This document shows, one piece after another, positions 51,600-61,491 of a stretch of DNA of 64,000 nt. Numbering within the stretch: position 1 is the stretch's first letter; each line of letters starts with the position of its first letter. Below the pieces are notes generated by a model that saw only the letters and a list, made by a program, of their open reading frames with translations, had not been told where the DNA came from and did no database searches. This stretch comes from an uncultured Saprospiraceae bacterium (GTDB lineage: Bacteria > Bacteroidota > Bacteroidia > Chitinophagales > Saprospiraceae): NCBI GenBank assembly GCA_938015435.1, contig CALLPN010000029.1:1-64000 (forward strand). The letters run 5' to 3'. The translations under genes were made by a program, and so were the position numbers.

Positions 51600-53570
51600 A
51601 TGAAATTTAAAATACTAAATATTGCCTTGCTGCCAAACAACGAGGAATTAGAACAAAGGCTGATACCATTTAATGTTGATTTTGTAAATGTTATATCAGG
51701 AGCTAGTGAGAGGGGTAAGTCTGCAATAATATACATTATTGATTATTGTTTAGGATCTAGTACTAGTAGGATACCAGTAGGACTTATCAGAAACAAGACT
51801 AATTGGTTTTGTTTGCATATTAGATTTGATCACCAAGAAGCTTTAATATGCAGAAGGTCGCCTATTCACTCAGACAAGGAATTCTACCTTGAAACAGGAA
51901 ACAATATTTCGATTGGAAAAAATTACAAGGAAAACATCTCTGGTTCTAACCTTAAAAATTTCTTTAGATCGCAACTAGGACTTTCGGATATTCCAATCGA
52001 TTCTACAGAAGATGAGGGTATTGCAGGTTGGGGAGGTGCAATTAGCATAAGAGATCTGGTATCCTTACTCTATCAGCCCCAAAATATCATAGCAAATTCA
52101 AATGCACTTTTTTACAGAACAGAAACATTTCAATATAGAGAACGGCTTAGAAAAATACTGCCATATTTACTTAATATTGTAAACGCTGAAATTTTACAAA
52201 AAAGAGAGCAATTAAAAGTATTAAAACATGAGAAATCTATAGTTGAAAAGAGAATTGCTAAGTACTCTAAATCTCAAGAAGATTGGCAATCAACGTTAAG
52301 AGGCTATTATATACTTTGCGAAGAATATAACTTATTGGAACCAGGAGCACCATCGTTGACCTCTGATATTTCAACTAATAGGTTGTATTCTCTAATGAAG
52401 TATACTGACGTTTTTTTATCAGGAGAGAACAAACAATTACCTCAAATTGAAGAAGGCATTTCAAGGAAAATTTCAATAAGAATTAATTCTTTGATGGAGC
52501 AACAGGACATGATTTCAACTAATATCCATAGGAAGAAATCAAGAATTGTCTCTTTGGGGAGATTGCAGTCAGCAAACTCAGAATACTTTAAAAGATTACA
52601 AGACCAAGCTGATAGAATTCATACAGTCGATTGGTTTTTAAGTAACATTAAATCTAATACCTGTTTTGCTTGCGGTAACGAATCAACTAATGAATATCTC
52701 ACAAAGGTAGATCTGGTTGAAGAGGATATTAAAGGAATTAAGTATAAAGTAGAAGATTTTTCGAAAGTGAATTCAAGAGAAGTATTGAGTCTTGAAAAAG
52801 AACTGTTAGGTGAAGAAAAGGCTTTGAATGAAGTCAGGTCTGAAATTAATAATCTAAATGTCCAAGATGAAAAATTGAAAGTAAGGAATCAATCTGTCAA
52901 AAGGCTTTACAGTTTTTTAGGTGAATTGAGAGAGGTTTTATTGAACTACAGCCGCCAGTTTACATCAAATGATGACTCATCGCAACTTCTAGTTGTTAAA
53001 GAGAAAATTCGTGATTTACAGGCTATCCTAGCAAAGAATGATATTGCCTCAAGAAGAAAGTCAATAATTGGTAAAATAGCAAAAAAAATGACCCATTATG
53101 CAATGATTATGAATGCTGAAATGGCGGAAGATGCTTTTGAATTAGATTTAGATGAGCTCACAATAAAGTTTTTCAAAGAGAAAAGACCAAGCTATTTATG
53201 GGAAATTGGAAGTGCTCATAATTACTTAGCATATCATTTAGCGACCATACTTGCGATCCATGAATACCTATCCGAAGAGTCAACTTCAATTGTACCTCAA
53301 TTTATTATTTTTGATCAACCTAGCCAAGTTTATTTCCCTGAACTTCCTGAACAAGGTGATGATGATTTTGAAGAAGATGATTTAAAAAGAGTTGAAAATA
53401 TTTTTGCTGTATTTTCTGAATTTAATAAACGGGTTGAAGGGAAAGTACAAGTAATCGTTTTAGAACATGTTGGCAAAAGAAATTTCAATAAATTTGAGAA
53501 TGTAATTCAACTTCAAAGGTGGAGAGAAAATGGAGTAGATTCAGCGTTAATTCCTAAAAGTTGGATCTAA
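51600..53570 (+). CDS. DUF3732 ABC/SMC-like ATPase of ABC-3C system
   Basis: A 656-residue Rad50/SMC-like ATPase. Walker A is SGASERGKSAIIYIIDYCLGSS (about residues 33-52). Long coiled-coil regions lie near 200-240 and 290-460 and flank a CxxC (NTCFACGNEST, about 353-363) resembling a zinc hook. The Walker B-like IIFDQPSQVYFP is at about 567-578, followed by IVLEHVG. DUF3732 is the ATPase of ABC-three-component systems. It starts 2 bp after the middle component, so the three genes form an operon. Probably senses phage DNA structures or DNA ends. Confidence 0.87.
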   Translation: MKFKILNIALLPNNEELEQRLIPFNVDFVNVISGASERGKSAIIYIIDYCLGSSTSRIPVGLIRNKTNWFCLHIRFDHQEALICRRSPIHSDKEFYLETGNNISIGKNYKENISGSNLKNFFRSQLGLSDIPIDSTEDEGIAGWGGAISIRDLVSLLYQPQNIIANSNALFYRTETFQYRERLRKILPYLLNIVNAEILQKREQLKVLKHEKSIVEKRIAKYSKSQEDWQSTLRGYYILCEEYNLLEPGAPSLTSDISTNRLYSLMKYTDVFLSGENKQLPQIEEGISRKISIRINSLMEQQDMISTNIHRKKSRIVSLGRLQSANSEYFKRLQDQADRIHTVDWFLSNIKSNTCFACGNESTNEYLTKVDLVEEDIKGIKYKVEDFSKVNSREVLSLEKELLGEEKALNEVRSEINNLNVQDEKLKVRNQSVKRLYSFLGELREVLLNYSRQFTSNDDSSQLLVVKEKIRDLQAILAKNDIASRRKSIIGKIAKKMTHYAMIMNAEMAEDAFELDLDELTIKFFKEKRPSYLWEIGSAHNYLAYHLATILAIHEYLSEESTSIVPQFIIFDQPSQVYFPELPEQGDDDFEEDDLKRVENIFAVFSEFNKRVEGKVQVIVLEHVGKRNFNKFENVIQLQRWRENGVDSALIPKSWI

Positions 53571-53604
53571 ATTGTTTGGAACTACCTACAAATAATATAG
53601 GCGC

Positions 53605-54474
53605 ATGAAACTAAAAACACAATATCAACACGTTGTACCACAGGTTTACTTGAAACAATTTGGGTTTCAAAAAAAAGAGTATGGTGGTAAATGGTGTGTC
53701 TCTACATTCAACTCAAAAACCAAAATTTGGCAAGATCGAGTTATCAAAAGGTTTCTCGGTGTTAATAATCTATATGACTTCACACCTTCTAGCTCTTCAA
53801 TGCCTCGTATGCTGGAAGAAGATTTGCACGGAGGTGTTGAAAATAGACTACTTTCAATTCCTAAGTATCTCGATGGAAGATCAAATTTCACAAGAGACAT
53901 GAAATTAGATATAGCTGAAACAATGTCAAATTTTCTATGTCGTAGTGTAAGAACTTTGAACTGGATTCAGAAGCTTGTCGAAAAAGGTAAATACGAAGAA
54001 TTTTTCCATATCATAACTGATGATAATGGAATATTTGAATCTGATGACGAAAGATTGGAGGTGCTTCAAGTGATTCGTTCACTAGGAATGAAGGACAAAG
54101 TGAATAATCTAATGCTGCTTTATATGCTACATGTAAAGATCATACTTTCTAACGCTCACATGACTGTGTATTTCAATACTGGAGGTTTTGACTTGTTCAC
54201 ATCTGACAATCCAGTTACTGTATTGGCACCAGGTCTTGGTGTACTGATAGATCCAGAAATGCAAATGTTTTTCCCATTGAATAAAGACTTATTAATTCAT
54301 TCTTATTGGTCATCTGATTCATTAGTTGTGAACGACGTAACACCTAAACCAGATATGATGCTACCTATGACTGATCATCTCTACGAATATTTTAATGGAG
54401 AATTGATAACTCAATATCATGACGAGTTTATTATTTCTCCAATCGAAAAAGCTTTACTAGATGAAGAAGAATAA
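53605..54474 (+). CDS. DUF4238 protein
   Basis: A 289-residue protein with the DUF4238 signature: KTQYQHVVPQVYLKQFG (QHxVPxxYLxxF), a helical middle and LFTSDNPVTVLAP (TSDNPV, about 197-209), then a conserved PLNKDLLIHSYW. DUF4238 members are frequent in defence islands and mobile DNA and may be nuclease-like, but no function is established here. It lies 34 bp after the ATPase in the same direction. It may belong to the same defence unit or be an independent passenger. Confidence 0.82.
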   Translation: MKLKTQYQHVVPQVYLKQFGFQKKEYGGKWCVSTFNSKTKIWQDRVIKRFLGVNNLYDFTPSSSSMPRMLEEDLHGGVENRLLSIPKYLDGRSNFTRDMKLDIAETMSNFLCRSVRTLNWIQKLVEKGKYEEFFHIITDDNGIFESDDERLEVLQVIRSLGMKDKVNNLMLLYMLHVKIILSNAHMTVYFNTGGFDLFTSDNPVTVLAPGLGVLIDPEMQMFFPLNKDLLIHSYWSSDSLVVNDVTPKPDMMLPMTDHLYEYFNGELITQYHDEFIISPIEKALLDEEE

Positions 54475-54579
54475 AATGGACATATAGGAGCCTTTAACAT
54501 TGCGACACATCTCAAGTCAAATAGCACCACTCCCCACTATTTAGAATCATTCCACCCAATATATTCATAACTTTACAAA

Positions 54580-54975
54580 ATCAAATATTTCAGATTCATA
54601 TCGATCTATCTCGCAGGGCTTATAATTATCCTGCATAGTGTACTGCCTCATGTACACCATGATCAGCTGTCTGATGATGAGCATGATATGGTCCATGAGT
54701 CAGCCGAAAGTCTGATCGATTATATTCAGTTGCTCTTTCATACAGATATGGGAGATGGGCATTTGGAGAATTTTGAAACTGGTCAGAACTTAGACTTTGA
54801 TATTACATCTACTGTAGCTGCAGCTCCTATTTTGGGCGTCGTTACGGATCATGTTTACATGGTTTCTGGAGAGCACAGTTTCATTGCTTCCGAGTTCTAT
54901 CTCAAGGATGACCCATTCCCAGATCCACCCAACTACAGCTCGTTTTCGCTCAGAGGACCACCTTCTATTTCTTAG
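54580..54975 (+). CDS. Small periplasmic protein, ATC where ATG is expected
   Basis: The frame from 54580 reads KYFRFISIYLAGLIIILHSVLPHVHHDQLSDDEHD..., a typical Bacteroidota signal peptide (LIIILHSVLPHxHHD) of the small proteins that precede RND metal pumps. The first codon at this natural start is ATC, not ATG, and no other ATG/GTG/TTG occurs before 54688, which lies beyond the signal segment. A start-codon mutation, a rare AUC start, or a sequencing error are all possible. The rest is acidic (HTDMGDGHLENF) and ends PFPDPPNYSSFSLRGPPS, 81 bp before the pump gene. It is the positional counterpart of 7872-8198. Confidence 0.6.
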   Translation: MKYFRFISIYLAGLIIILHSVLPHVHHDQLSDDEHDMVHESAESLIDYIQLLFHTDMGDGHLENFETGQNLDFDITSTVAAAPILGVVTDHVYMVSGEHSFIASEFYLKDDPFPDPPNYSSFSLRGPPSIS

Positions 54976-55056
54976 TTACACATTACTTATTGTGATGCTT
55001 TTTCCTGCGTAAGGGAGAGGTAATCTATTCGTATTACTAAGAAATTTTTATTACTT

Positions 55057-58000
55057 ATGCTCAATAGTATAATCCACTATAGCCTTAAAAATAAGTTCAT
55101 CATACTACTATTTGTAGCCGGACTTATCGGATTTGGAATGTATTCTCTTTCCAATATTCCCATCGGTGCAGTACCTGACGTCACCAATAATCAAATTCAG
55201 GTAATTACCACATCTAGAGATCTTCCTACCGAAGAAGTAGAGCGATTCTTAACCTATCCTGTAGAGCTAGAGATGGCTAATTTGCCAGGAGTACAAGAGA
55301 TCAGATCTATATCTAAGTTTGGTCTATCTGTTGTGACTATTGTTTTTGATGATGATATGGGAACCTACCTACCTAGACAACTCATTGCTGAAAGACTCAA
55401 AGCTGTTGAAGATCAGATTCCAGATGGTTTTGGTACTCCATTCATGGGCCCTATCAGTACTGGCCTTGGTGAGATCTATCAATACATCCTTGACGTTAAG
55501 CCTGGTTACGAAGATAACTACTCAGTCACTGAGCTAAGAACTATCCAGGACTGGATAGTAAAAAGACAGCTGTCTGGTATATCTGGAGTGGTAGAAGTCA
55601 ATACCTGGGGAGGTTTCCTAAAAACTTACGAAGTAGCGGTAAATCCATTACAACTACAAGCGATAGATATCACACTCACAGAAGTCTACGAAGCACTTTC
55701 CAATAATAACAGTGTAGCCGGTGGTGGATATATCGAGAAAACCAATGAAGCGTTTTTCATCAGAGCCGAAGGGTTAGCTAAAAGTATCGAAGACATACAA
55801 AATATAGTAGTTAAGAATATAGATGGCACACCCATCTACATGAAAGATATAGCTACTGTCGGTTTTGGATCGGCCACTAGATTTGGAGCGATTACCGGCA
55901 ATGGAGAAGGAGAAAAAGTTCTCGGTCAAGTAATGATGCTCAAAGGAGCTGATTCCAAAAAGGTTATCGATGCTGTCATCGATAGAGTATCCGAGATCCA
56001 AACTTCATTACCAGAGGGTGTATTTATCAATCCATTCCTTGAGAGAAGTGAACTGATTGGACGTACTACATTTACAATTGCTGAGAACTTGATATTTGGT
56101 TTCCTTATCGTACTCTTCGTTGTAGTATTTCTATTGGGTAATCTACGATCAGGTTTAGTAGTTGCTTCAGTGATTCCGCTTACCTTATTATTTGCTTTGT
56201 CACTTATGTACCTATTTGGAGTAGATGCTAATCTGATGAGTCTCGGAGCTATTGATTTTGGGATTATTATAGATGGAGCCGTTATTATCGTAGAGTATAT
56301 TGCTTTCAGTATTACTCAGAATGCTACCAAGTTGAATGGTCTCACTGGTATCGATCGCAAATCGTACATGAATAAATTGGTGGGCGATGGGGCCAATAAG
56401 ATGATGCATTCTGCAGTATTTGGTCAGGTGATTATCATTATTGTATTCATTCCGATATTGGTGCTCTCAGGTATCGAAGGTAAAATGTTTAGACCAATGG
56501 CATTGACATTTTGCTTTGCATTATTAGGAGCAATGATATTATGCTTTACTTACGTACCTGTTATGGCTTCTCTATTCTTAAAACCAAGCGTAAGCGCTAA
56601 GCCTAATATATCTACTAGATTCATAGAAGGAGTCAAGAGATTGTATCGACCGATATTATCCAAGGCACTACAACTCAAGTTTGTAGTAATTGCATTTGCT
56701 GTTGGTTTATTGGTGATTACAGGAATATTATTCAGTCGTATGGGAGGTGAGTTTGTACCTACATTAGATGAAGGAGATTTTGTAATACAGCCAGTACTCA
56801 AAACCGGAATGTCTTTAGCGGAGACGGTTAAGATGACTACTAGAATAGAAAAGATTATTAAACGATTTCCTGAGGTCAAACAAGTAGTGAGCCGAATCGG
56901 TGCTGCAGAAGTACCTACCGATCCTATGTCGATGGAAGAGAGCGACGTCATCATTACCCTAAAGGACAAAGGGGAATGGACATCAGCTAATACCAAAGAT
57001 GAACTGGCAGACGTATTCAAAGAAGCATTACTCGCTGAGATACCTGGAGTAGAAATAGAATTTACACAACCGATAGAGATGAGATTTAACGAACTCATAT
57101 CTGGTGCTAGAGCGGATCTTGCCATAAAGCTATTTGGTGAAGATCTAGATATACTGTATCAAAAATCTAGTGAGATCGAAGCCGCAATTGCTAATGTGAA
57201 AGGAGCTGCAGATATCTCAGTGGAAAAAATCGATGGCTTACCACAAATGTCAATCAAATACGATAGAGCAAAGATCGCTAGATACGGACTCAACATCAGC
57301 CAATTGAATGATCTGCTGGCCATGGGATTTGCAGGGAAGTCAGCAGGTTCAATATTTCAAGGAGAAAGTCAATTTGATATAGTAGTCAGATATGATAAAG
57401 AGCATAGAAGTGATATCACTCATCTCAGAAATGCATTAGTCGATTTACCTTCTGGACAGCAACTTCCATTAAGCGAATTTGCCACAATAGAATATACCAC
57501 TGGTCCTGCTAAAATATCGAGAGATGATACTAAGAGAAGGGTAGTGGTAGGCGTCAATGTAAGAGATCGTGATTTACAATCTGTAGTAGATGAAGTTCGA
57601 AATATTATAGAAACTAAAGTGAATATTCCTACAGGATATTATGTGCAGTACGGTGGTCAATTTGAGAATTTACAGAACGCTACTAAGAGATTAATTATAG
57701 CGGTACCGATAGCATTAATCTTGATTTTCATATTACTATACTTTGCTTTCCATTCGATCCGAGAAGCATTACTAATCTATAGTGCCATACCATTAGCTAC
57801 CATTGGTGGAGTATTGGCTTTGTATTTCAGAGGAATGCCATTCAGTATATCTGCAGGAGTCGGATTTATAGCATTATTTGGTATTGCGGTGCTCAATGGT
57901 ATAGTGATGATAGAACATTTTAAAGAACTAAAGGCAAAAGGAATGACCAATGTAAATGACCTGATTATTACTGGAGCCATCGATAGATTACGTCCAGTAT

Positions 58001-59379
58001 TATTGACAGCAATAGCAGCGGCGTTAGGTTTTTTACCGATGGCTATCTCTTCATCTGCAGGTGCAGAAGTTCAGAGACCATTGGCTACAGTGGTGATTGG
58101 TGGATTATTGACGGCCACATTATTGACTTTGATTGTGCTGCCAGTATTATATAGTTTATTTGGAAGTAGTAAAAAGTCAGGATCTTCTACGATCAAGATG
58201 CTTGCTATTCCACTATTGTTTTTACTGCCATTCGCTGGGAATAGTCAAGAAGTATTATCCTTAGATGAAATCATTGCATTGGCTACAGAAAACAATTTAG
58301 ATATCAAATCTTCACAATTAGAAGTAGATAGACAGAGAGCATTAGTAGATGCCACTAGAGAGATCAACAAGACGGAATTCTATTATCAATACGATAGAAA
58401 TAATGTCCCTGAGGTTGGTGGTCCTTTGCATGTATTGGGCGTTGGCCATTCTTTTAAGATGCCATCTGTACATAACTCTAAGAAGGAACTACAACAAGCA
58501 AATGTTTCACTTTATGAGAGCAATAGCATTTATAACCAATACGCTCTAAGTGGAAAGGTTGCCATCATCTATGATCAGCTCACCTATCATCAGCAATTGC
58601 AAAATATCTATCAGGAAGTGGATAGTATCTATAGTCAGTTCTTACAGAAAGCGCAGAGAAAATATGATCTGGGAGAAAGTAATATTATTGAAAAACTGAG
58701 TGCCCAACAGAAGAAAGATGAGATCACCATACTGATACAGGAAGTAGCTTGGAATATTGATGAGGCTTACAATGCTTTGTATATGTTGACTCAGTCTACA
58801 GACCGATTCTTAGTAAGTACAAATGGATACGAGCTTCTTGTTTCCACCTTAGTAAATATTGACAATCATCCATCGATACAATATGCCAAAGCAATGATCG
58901 ATAGATCAGAGAAAGAGACGATTGCCAATTATAATTCTAGTAAACCAGAACTCAATCTTTCATTGTTCAATGGGATCAACAGCTTTTCTGATTTAGAATT
59001 GTACCCAGGGTTACAAGCCGGTGTTTCTATTCCTTTGTCAAAGAAATCGTATAAGGCACAACAATCAGCAGATAAGATCTCTACAGAAATATCTCAATTA
59101 CAACTTACGGCCCATGAAAGAAGCTTAGAGAGGAAGGAAGATTTTCTGAATCAAAAGCTAGCAAGTATTTCTACACGGATAGAGAATTTTGAAAATACAG
59201 TATTACGAACATCTACAGAACTGACGTCATCATCTGAGGCAGCATTACAGCGAGGAGCTATGGATTATTTTCAGTACCTCATGATATTAGACAATGCTCG
59301 TCAAGCGAAAATAAAAAGGCTTGCACTTATCCATGAATACAACCAAGCGACCATCTCATTACAATACCTATCAAATTAA
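55057..59379 (+). CDS. CzcA-type RND pump fused to TolC-like OMF (paralogue)
   Basis: A 1440-residue fusion, paralogous to 8270-12586 throughout. TM4 relay residues D400, D406 and E413 (GAIDFGIIIDGAVIIVE). After the twelfth membrane helix comes a segment IKMLAIPLLFLLPFAGNSQE (about 1046-1065) that reads as a complete signal peptide, then an OEP domain to the C-terminus. The in-frame ATG at 58198 (KMLAIPL) could even be an internal start, so the OMF might be made as a separate protein. Likely substrates are Co/Zn/Cd or nickel, not decidable here. The adaptor follows. Confidence 0.93.
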   Translation: MLNSIIHYSLKNKFIILLFVAGLIGFGMYSLSNIPIGAVPDVTNNQIQVITTSRDLPTEEVERFLTYPVELEMANLPGVQEIRSISKFGLSVVTIVFDDDMGTYLPRQLIAERLKAVEDQIPDGFGTPFMGPISTGLGEIYQYILDVKPGYEDNYSVTELRTIQDWIVKRQLSGISGVVEVNTWGGFLKTYEVAVNPLQLQAIDITLTEVYEALSNNNSVAGGGYIEKTNEAFFIRAEGLAKSIEDIQNIVVKNIDGTPIYMKDIATVGFGSATRFGAITGNGEGEKVLGQVMMLKGADSKKVIDAVIDRVSEIQTSLPEGVFINPFLERSELIGRTTFTIAENLIFGFLIVLFVVVFLLGNLRSGLVVASVIPLTLLFALSLMYLFGVDANLMSLGAIDFGIIIDGAVIIVEYIAFSITQNATKLNGLTGIDRKSYMNKLVGDGANKMMHSAVFGQVIIIIVFIPILVLSGIEGKMFRPMALTFCFALLGAMILCFTYVPVMASLFLKPSVSAKPNISTRFIEGVKRLYRPILSKALQLKFVVIAFAVGLLVITGILFSRMGGEFVPTLDEGDFVIQPVLKTGMSLAETVKMTTRIEKIIKRFPEVKQVVSRIGAAEVPTDPMSMEESDVIITLKDKGEWTSANTKDELADVFKEALLAEIPGVEIEFTQPIEMRFNELISGARADLAIKLFGEDLDILYQKSSEIEAAIANVKGAADISVEKIDGLPQMSIKYDRAKIARYGLNISQLNDLLAMGFAGKSAGSIFQGESQFDIVVRYDKEHRSDITHLRNALVDLPSGQQLPLSEFATIEYTTGPAKISRDDTKRRVVVGVNVRDRDLQSVVDEVRNIIETKVNIPTGYYVQYGGQFENLQNATKRLIIAVPIALILIFILLYFAFHSIREALLIYSAIPLATIGGVLALYFRGMPFSISAGVGFIALFGIAVLNGIVMIEHFKELKAKGMTNVNDLIITGAIDRLRPVLLTAIAAALGFLPMAISSSAGAEVQRPLATVVIGGLLTATLLTLIVLPVLYSLFGSSKKSGSSTIKMLAIPLLFLLPFAGNSQEVLSLDEIIALATENNLDIKSSQLEVDRQRALVDATREINKTEFYYQYDRNNVPEVGGPLHVLGVGHSFKMPSVHNSKKELQQANVSLYESNSIYNQYALSGKVAIIYDQLTYHQQLQNIYQEVDSIYSQFLQKAQRKYDLGESNIIEKLSAQQKKDEITILIQEVAWNIDEAYNALYMLTQSTDRFLVSTNGYELLVSTLVNIDNHPSIQYAKAMIDRSEKETIANYNSSKPELNLSLFNGINSFSDLELYPGLQAGVSIPLSKKSYKAQQSADKISTEISQLQLTAHERSLERKEDFLNQKLASISTRIENFENTVLRTSTELTSSSEAALQRGAMDYFQYLMILDNARQAKIKRLALIHEYNQATISLQYLSN

Positions 59380-59386
59380 TATAATC

Positions 59387-60511
59387 ATGACTCATATATA
59401 CAAATACATATTAGCGTTTGCAGTCATTACTCTTATGAGTGCTTGCAAAAACGAAATACCTGAAACCTCTTCAGATTCTATGGAATCAGAGCCTTCAGGT
59501 ATCAGCATTGATCAAAATCAGTTTACCAGCTCTAAATTCGAATTGGGAAAGATAGAACAACAATCGTTTTCTAAGGTGCTCAATACTACTGGATCTATTC
59601 ATATACCAGAAAAGAGCAAAGCAGCCGTAAGTACGCTCATGAGCGGTACGATAGGAACTATCAATCTGATAGAAGGCCAATGGGTAAGTAAAGGCCAAAA
59701 ACTATTCTCAGTCACCAATCCAGAGCTTATCAATCTACAAGAAGAATACCTTGTGGCCAATGGTCAATTGGAATATCTTAGAGAAGAATACAATAGACAA
59801 ATAGAGCTTTCCAAAGAAAATCTCTCTACTAAGAAAGATCTACTGAAAGCAAAATCAGAGTTGACCACTACACAAGCGAGATACGGATCTCTCAGTAAGA
59901 AGTTAAGTCTGTATGGAATCAATACGGACAACCTCAGTATAAATAGTTTAGTCTCTTCGTTAGCGGTCACCGCTCCTATATCAGGTTATGTGGCTCAGAT
60001 CAATGCCATGCAAGGCCTGTACATCGAGCCTAGCCAATCCGCTCTGACTTTGGCAAATACTTCACAGGTCTATCTAGAGCTTTCGGTATTAGAGAAGGAT
60101 GCTTTATTGCTGAAGAAAGATCAGAAACTAACATTTACACTTCAAGGAAATCCGACTAAAAAATACAAGGCGACAGTATACTTGATCAACAAATCTATCA
60201 ACGAAAAGCAAATGATATCTGTCAATTGTAAGATAGATGGTGATACGAAACAGTTAGTGCCAGGCATGTATGCCAATGCAAATATCATCTTAGATGATTA
60301 CCAAGCCAATGCACTACCGGAGACAGCATTAGTAAAGATGGATGAAACCTACTATGCCTTAGCACTCAAGAAAAAAGACAATGCTAATATGGCCTTCGAT
60401 AAAGTGGCTATGCAGACAGGAGAGATACAAAATGGTTATATTGAGCTATTGAATTCTGAATCTACATCAAACGAGTATTTAACTAAAGGAGCTTATTTCT
60501 TAATCCAATAA
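59387..60511 (+). CDS. RND periplasmic adaptor (lipoprotein)
   Basis: A 374-residue MFP starting at ATG 59387 (MTHIYKYILAF); the longer frame from 59321 overlaps the RND gene. Lipobox ITLMSACKN (Cys about 21). Barrel-sandwich halves are GTIGTINLIEGQWVSKGQKLFSVTNPEL and ISGYVAQINAMQGLYIEPSQ, and the beta-barrel strand is LELSVLEKDALLLKKDQ. Unlike the adaptor at 12593 it has no His-rich arm, which suggests a different metal preference. It links the preceding pump to the outer membrane. Confidence 0.9.
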   Translation: MTHIYKYILAFAVITLMSACKNEIPETSSDSMESEPSGISIDQNQFTSSKFELGKIEQQSFSKVLNTTGSIHIPEKSKAAVSTLMSGTIGTINLIEGQWVSKGQKLFSVTNPELINLQEEYLVANGQLEYLREEYNRQIELSKENLSTKKDLLKAKSELTTTQARYGSLSKKLSLYGINTDNLSINSLVSSLAVTAPISGYVAQINAMQGLYIEPSQSALTLANTSQVYLELSVLEKDALLLKKDQKLTFTLQGNPTKKYKATVYLINKSINEKQMISVNCKIDGDTKQLVPGMYANANIILDDYQANALPETALVKMDETYYALALKKKDNANMAFDKVAMQTGEIQNGYIELLNSESTSNEYLTKGAYFLIQ

Positions 60512-60519
60512 GGCAATTC

Positions 60520-60639
60520 ATGGATACATCTATAGATAAAATCAAGAAAATCATGTTGAACCCACCGCAAGTAAAAACGGATTGGGAAATGTGGGAGTTA
60601 TTGAAGAAAAAAATGAAAACTGATATTGATAAGAAATAG
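60520..60639 (+). CDS. 39-residue small ORF between adaptor and GDCCVxC gene
   Basis: ATG 60520 to TAG 60637-60639 encodes MDTSIDKIKKIML... WEMWELLKKKMKTDIDKK: a short basic, amphipathic peptide with KKK runs. It fills the gap between the adaptor (8 bp before) and the GDCCVxC gene (3 bp after), in the same direction, without overlap. Tight packing argues for a real gene, but nothing in the sequence identifies a function. Confidence 0.5.
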   Translation: MDTSIDKIKKIMLNPPQVKTDWEMWELLKKKMKTDIDKK

Positions 60640-60642
60640 TCT

Positions 60643-61071
60643 ATGGCGCTAACAAAAAACAAATCAATCTTCGGAGGCATCTTCGCATTCATTCTAGCTA
60701 CTAGCTGTTGTTGGCTTCCTGCATTGATTATTGCATTAGGTGGGTCGGCTGGTTTATTAGCATTTAGTAATGGGTTAGAGTCTTACAGTGGAGTTCTTAT
60801 GATCCTAGGAGGTGCACTTTGCGCCTATGGTGGTTATCAATATTACAAATCAAAGCAAATGAAAGAAGTAGTATTAGAATCTACAATTACATGCCCAGAA
60901 TGTAATCACAAGAAAACTGAAACGATGCCTACCACAGCTTGTCAATATTTCTACGAATGTGAAAATTGCAATATAGTACTGAAACCTACGAAAGGAGATT
61001 GTTGTGTCTTTTGTAGCTATGGTACAGTTGCATGTCCACCAATTCAAGAAGGTATAAATTGCTGCGATTAG
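60643..61071 (+). CDS. GDCCVxC-domain membrane protein (paralogue)
   Basis: A 142-residue homologue of 17113-17541. It has SCCWLPALIIALGGSAG in the membrane part, then CPEC, ECENC and GDCCVFCSYGTVACPPIQ in the Cys-rich domain. Like the first copy it is followed immediately by a VOC gene. Probable soft-metal transporter or relay; the function is inferred only from Cys content and context. Confidence 0.82.
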   Translation: MALTKNKSIFGGIFAFILATSCCWLPALIIALGGSAGLLAFSNGLESYSGVLMILGGALCAYGGYQYYKSKQMKEVVLESTITCPECNHKKTETMPTTACQYFYECENCNIVLKPTKGDCCVFCSYGTVACPPIQEGINCCD

Positions 61072-61439
61072 TGGATTATTCAGCAATTAATATTAGAGCA
61101 TTTATAGGTGCCAAGAACTTTGAAGAGTCGAAAGAGTTTTATACTAAACTTGGTTTTGAGATTATTGAGATTCCTGGCAAAATGGTATTGGTTAAAGTCA
61201 ATGAGAAGCTATCTTTTTATCTACAAGAGTACTATCAAAAAAAGTGGATTCAAAACTCAATGCTATTTCTTGAAGTGGATGATATAGAGAAATGTTATTC
61301 TGATTTGCTCGGTAGAGAACTAGTTTCTCAATACAAATATGTAAAGCTAAGTCAGATTAAAATATTCGAATGGGGTAGGGAATGTTTCTTACATGATCCT
61401 TCTGGCGTACTTTGGCATTTTTGTGAATTCTATCAATGA
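61071..61439 (+). CDS. VOC-superfamily protein (paralogue)
   Basis: A 122-residue homologue of 17543-17914: IRAFIGAKNFEESKEFYTKLGFEI, FYLQEYYQKKW, MLFLEVDDIEKCYSDL, FLHDPSGVLWHFCEF. GTG at 61071 overlaps the last base of the preceding TAG stop, so translation is coupled to the GDCCVxC gene. An ATG at 61032 lies inside the preceding gene and is less likely. VOC members bind a divalent metal ion; the ligand is unknown. Confidence 0.82.
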   Translation: MDYSAINIRAFIGAKNFEESKEFYTKLGFEIIEIPGKMVLVKVNEKLSFYLQEYYQKKWIQNSMLFLEVDDIEKCYSDLLGRELVSQYKYVKLSQIKIFEWGRECFLHDPSGVLWHFCEFYQ

Positions 61440-61491
61440 TATAACACCTATTGTTAAGTTAAAAGCCAAACTCATTAATTATCATATACTA

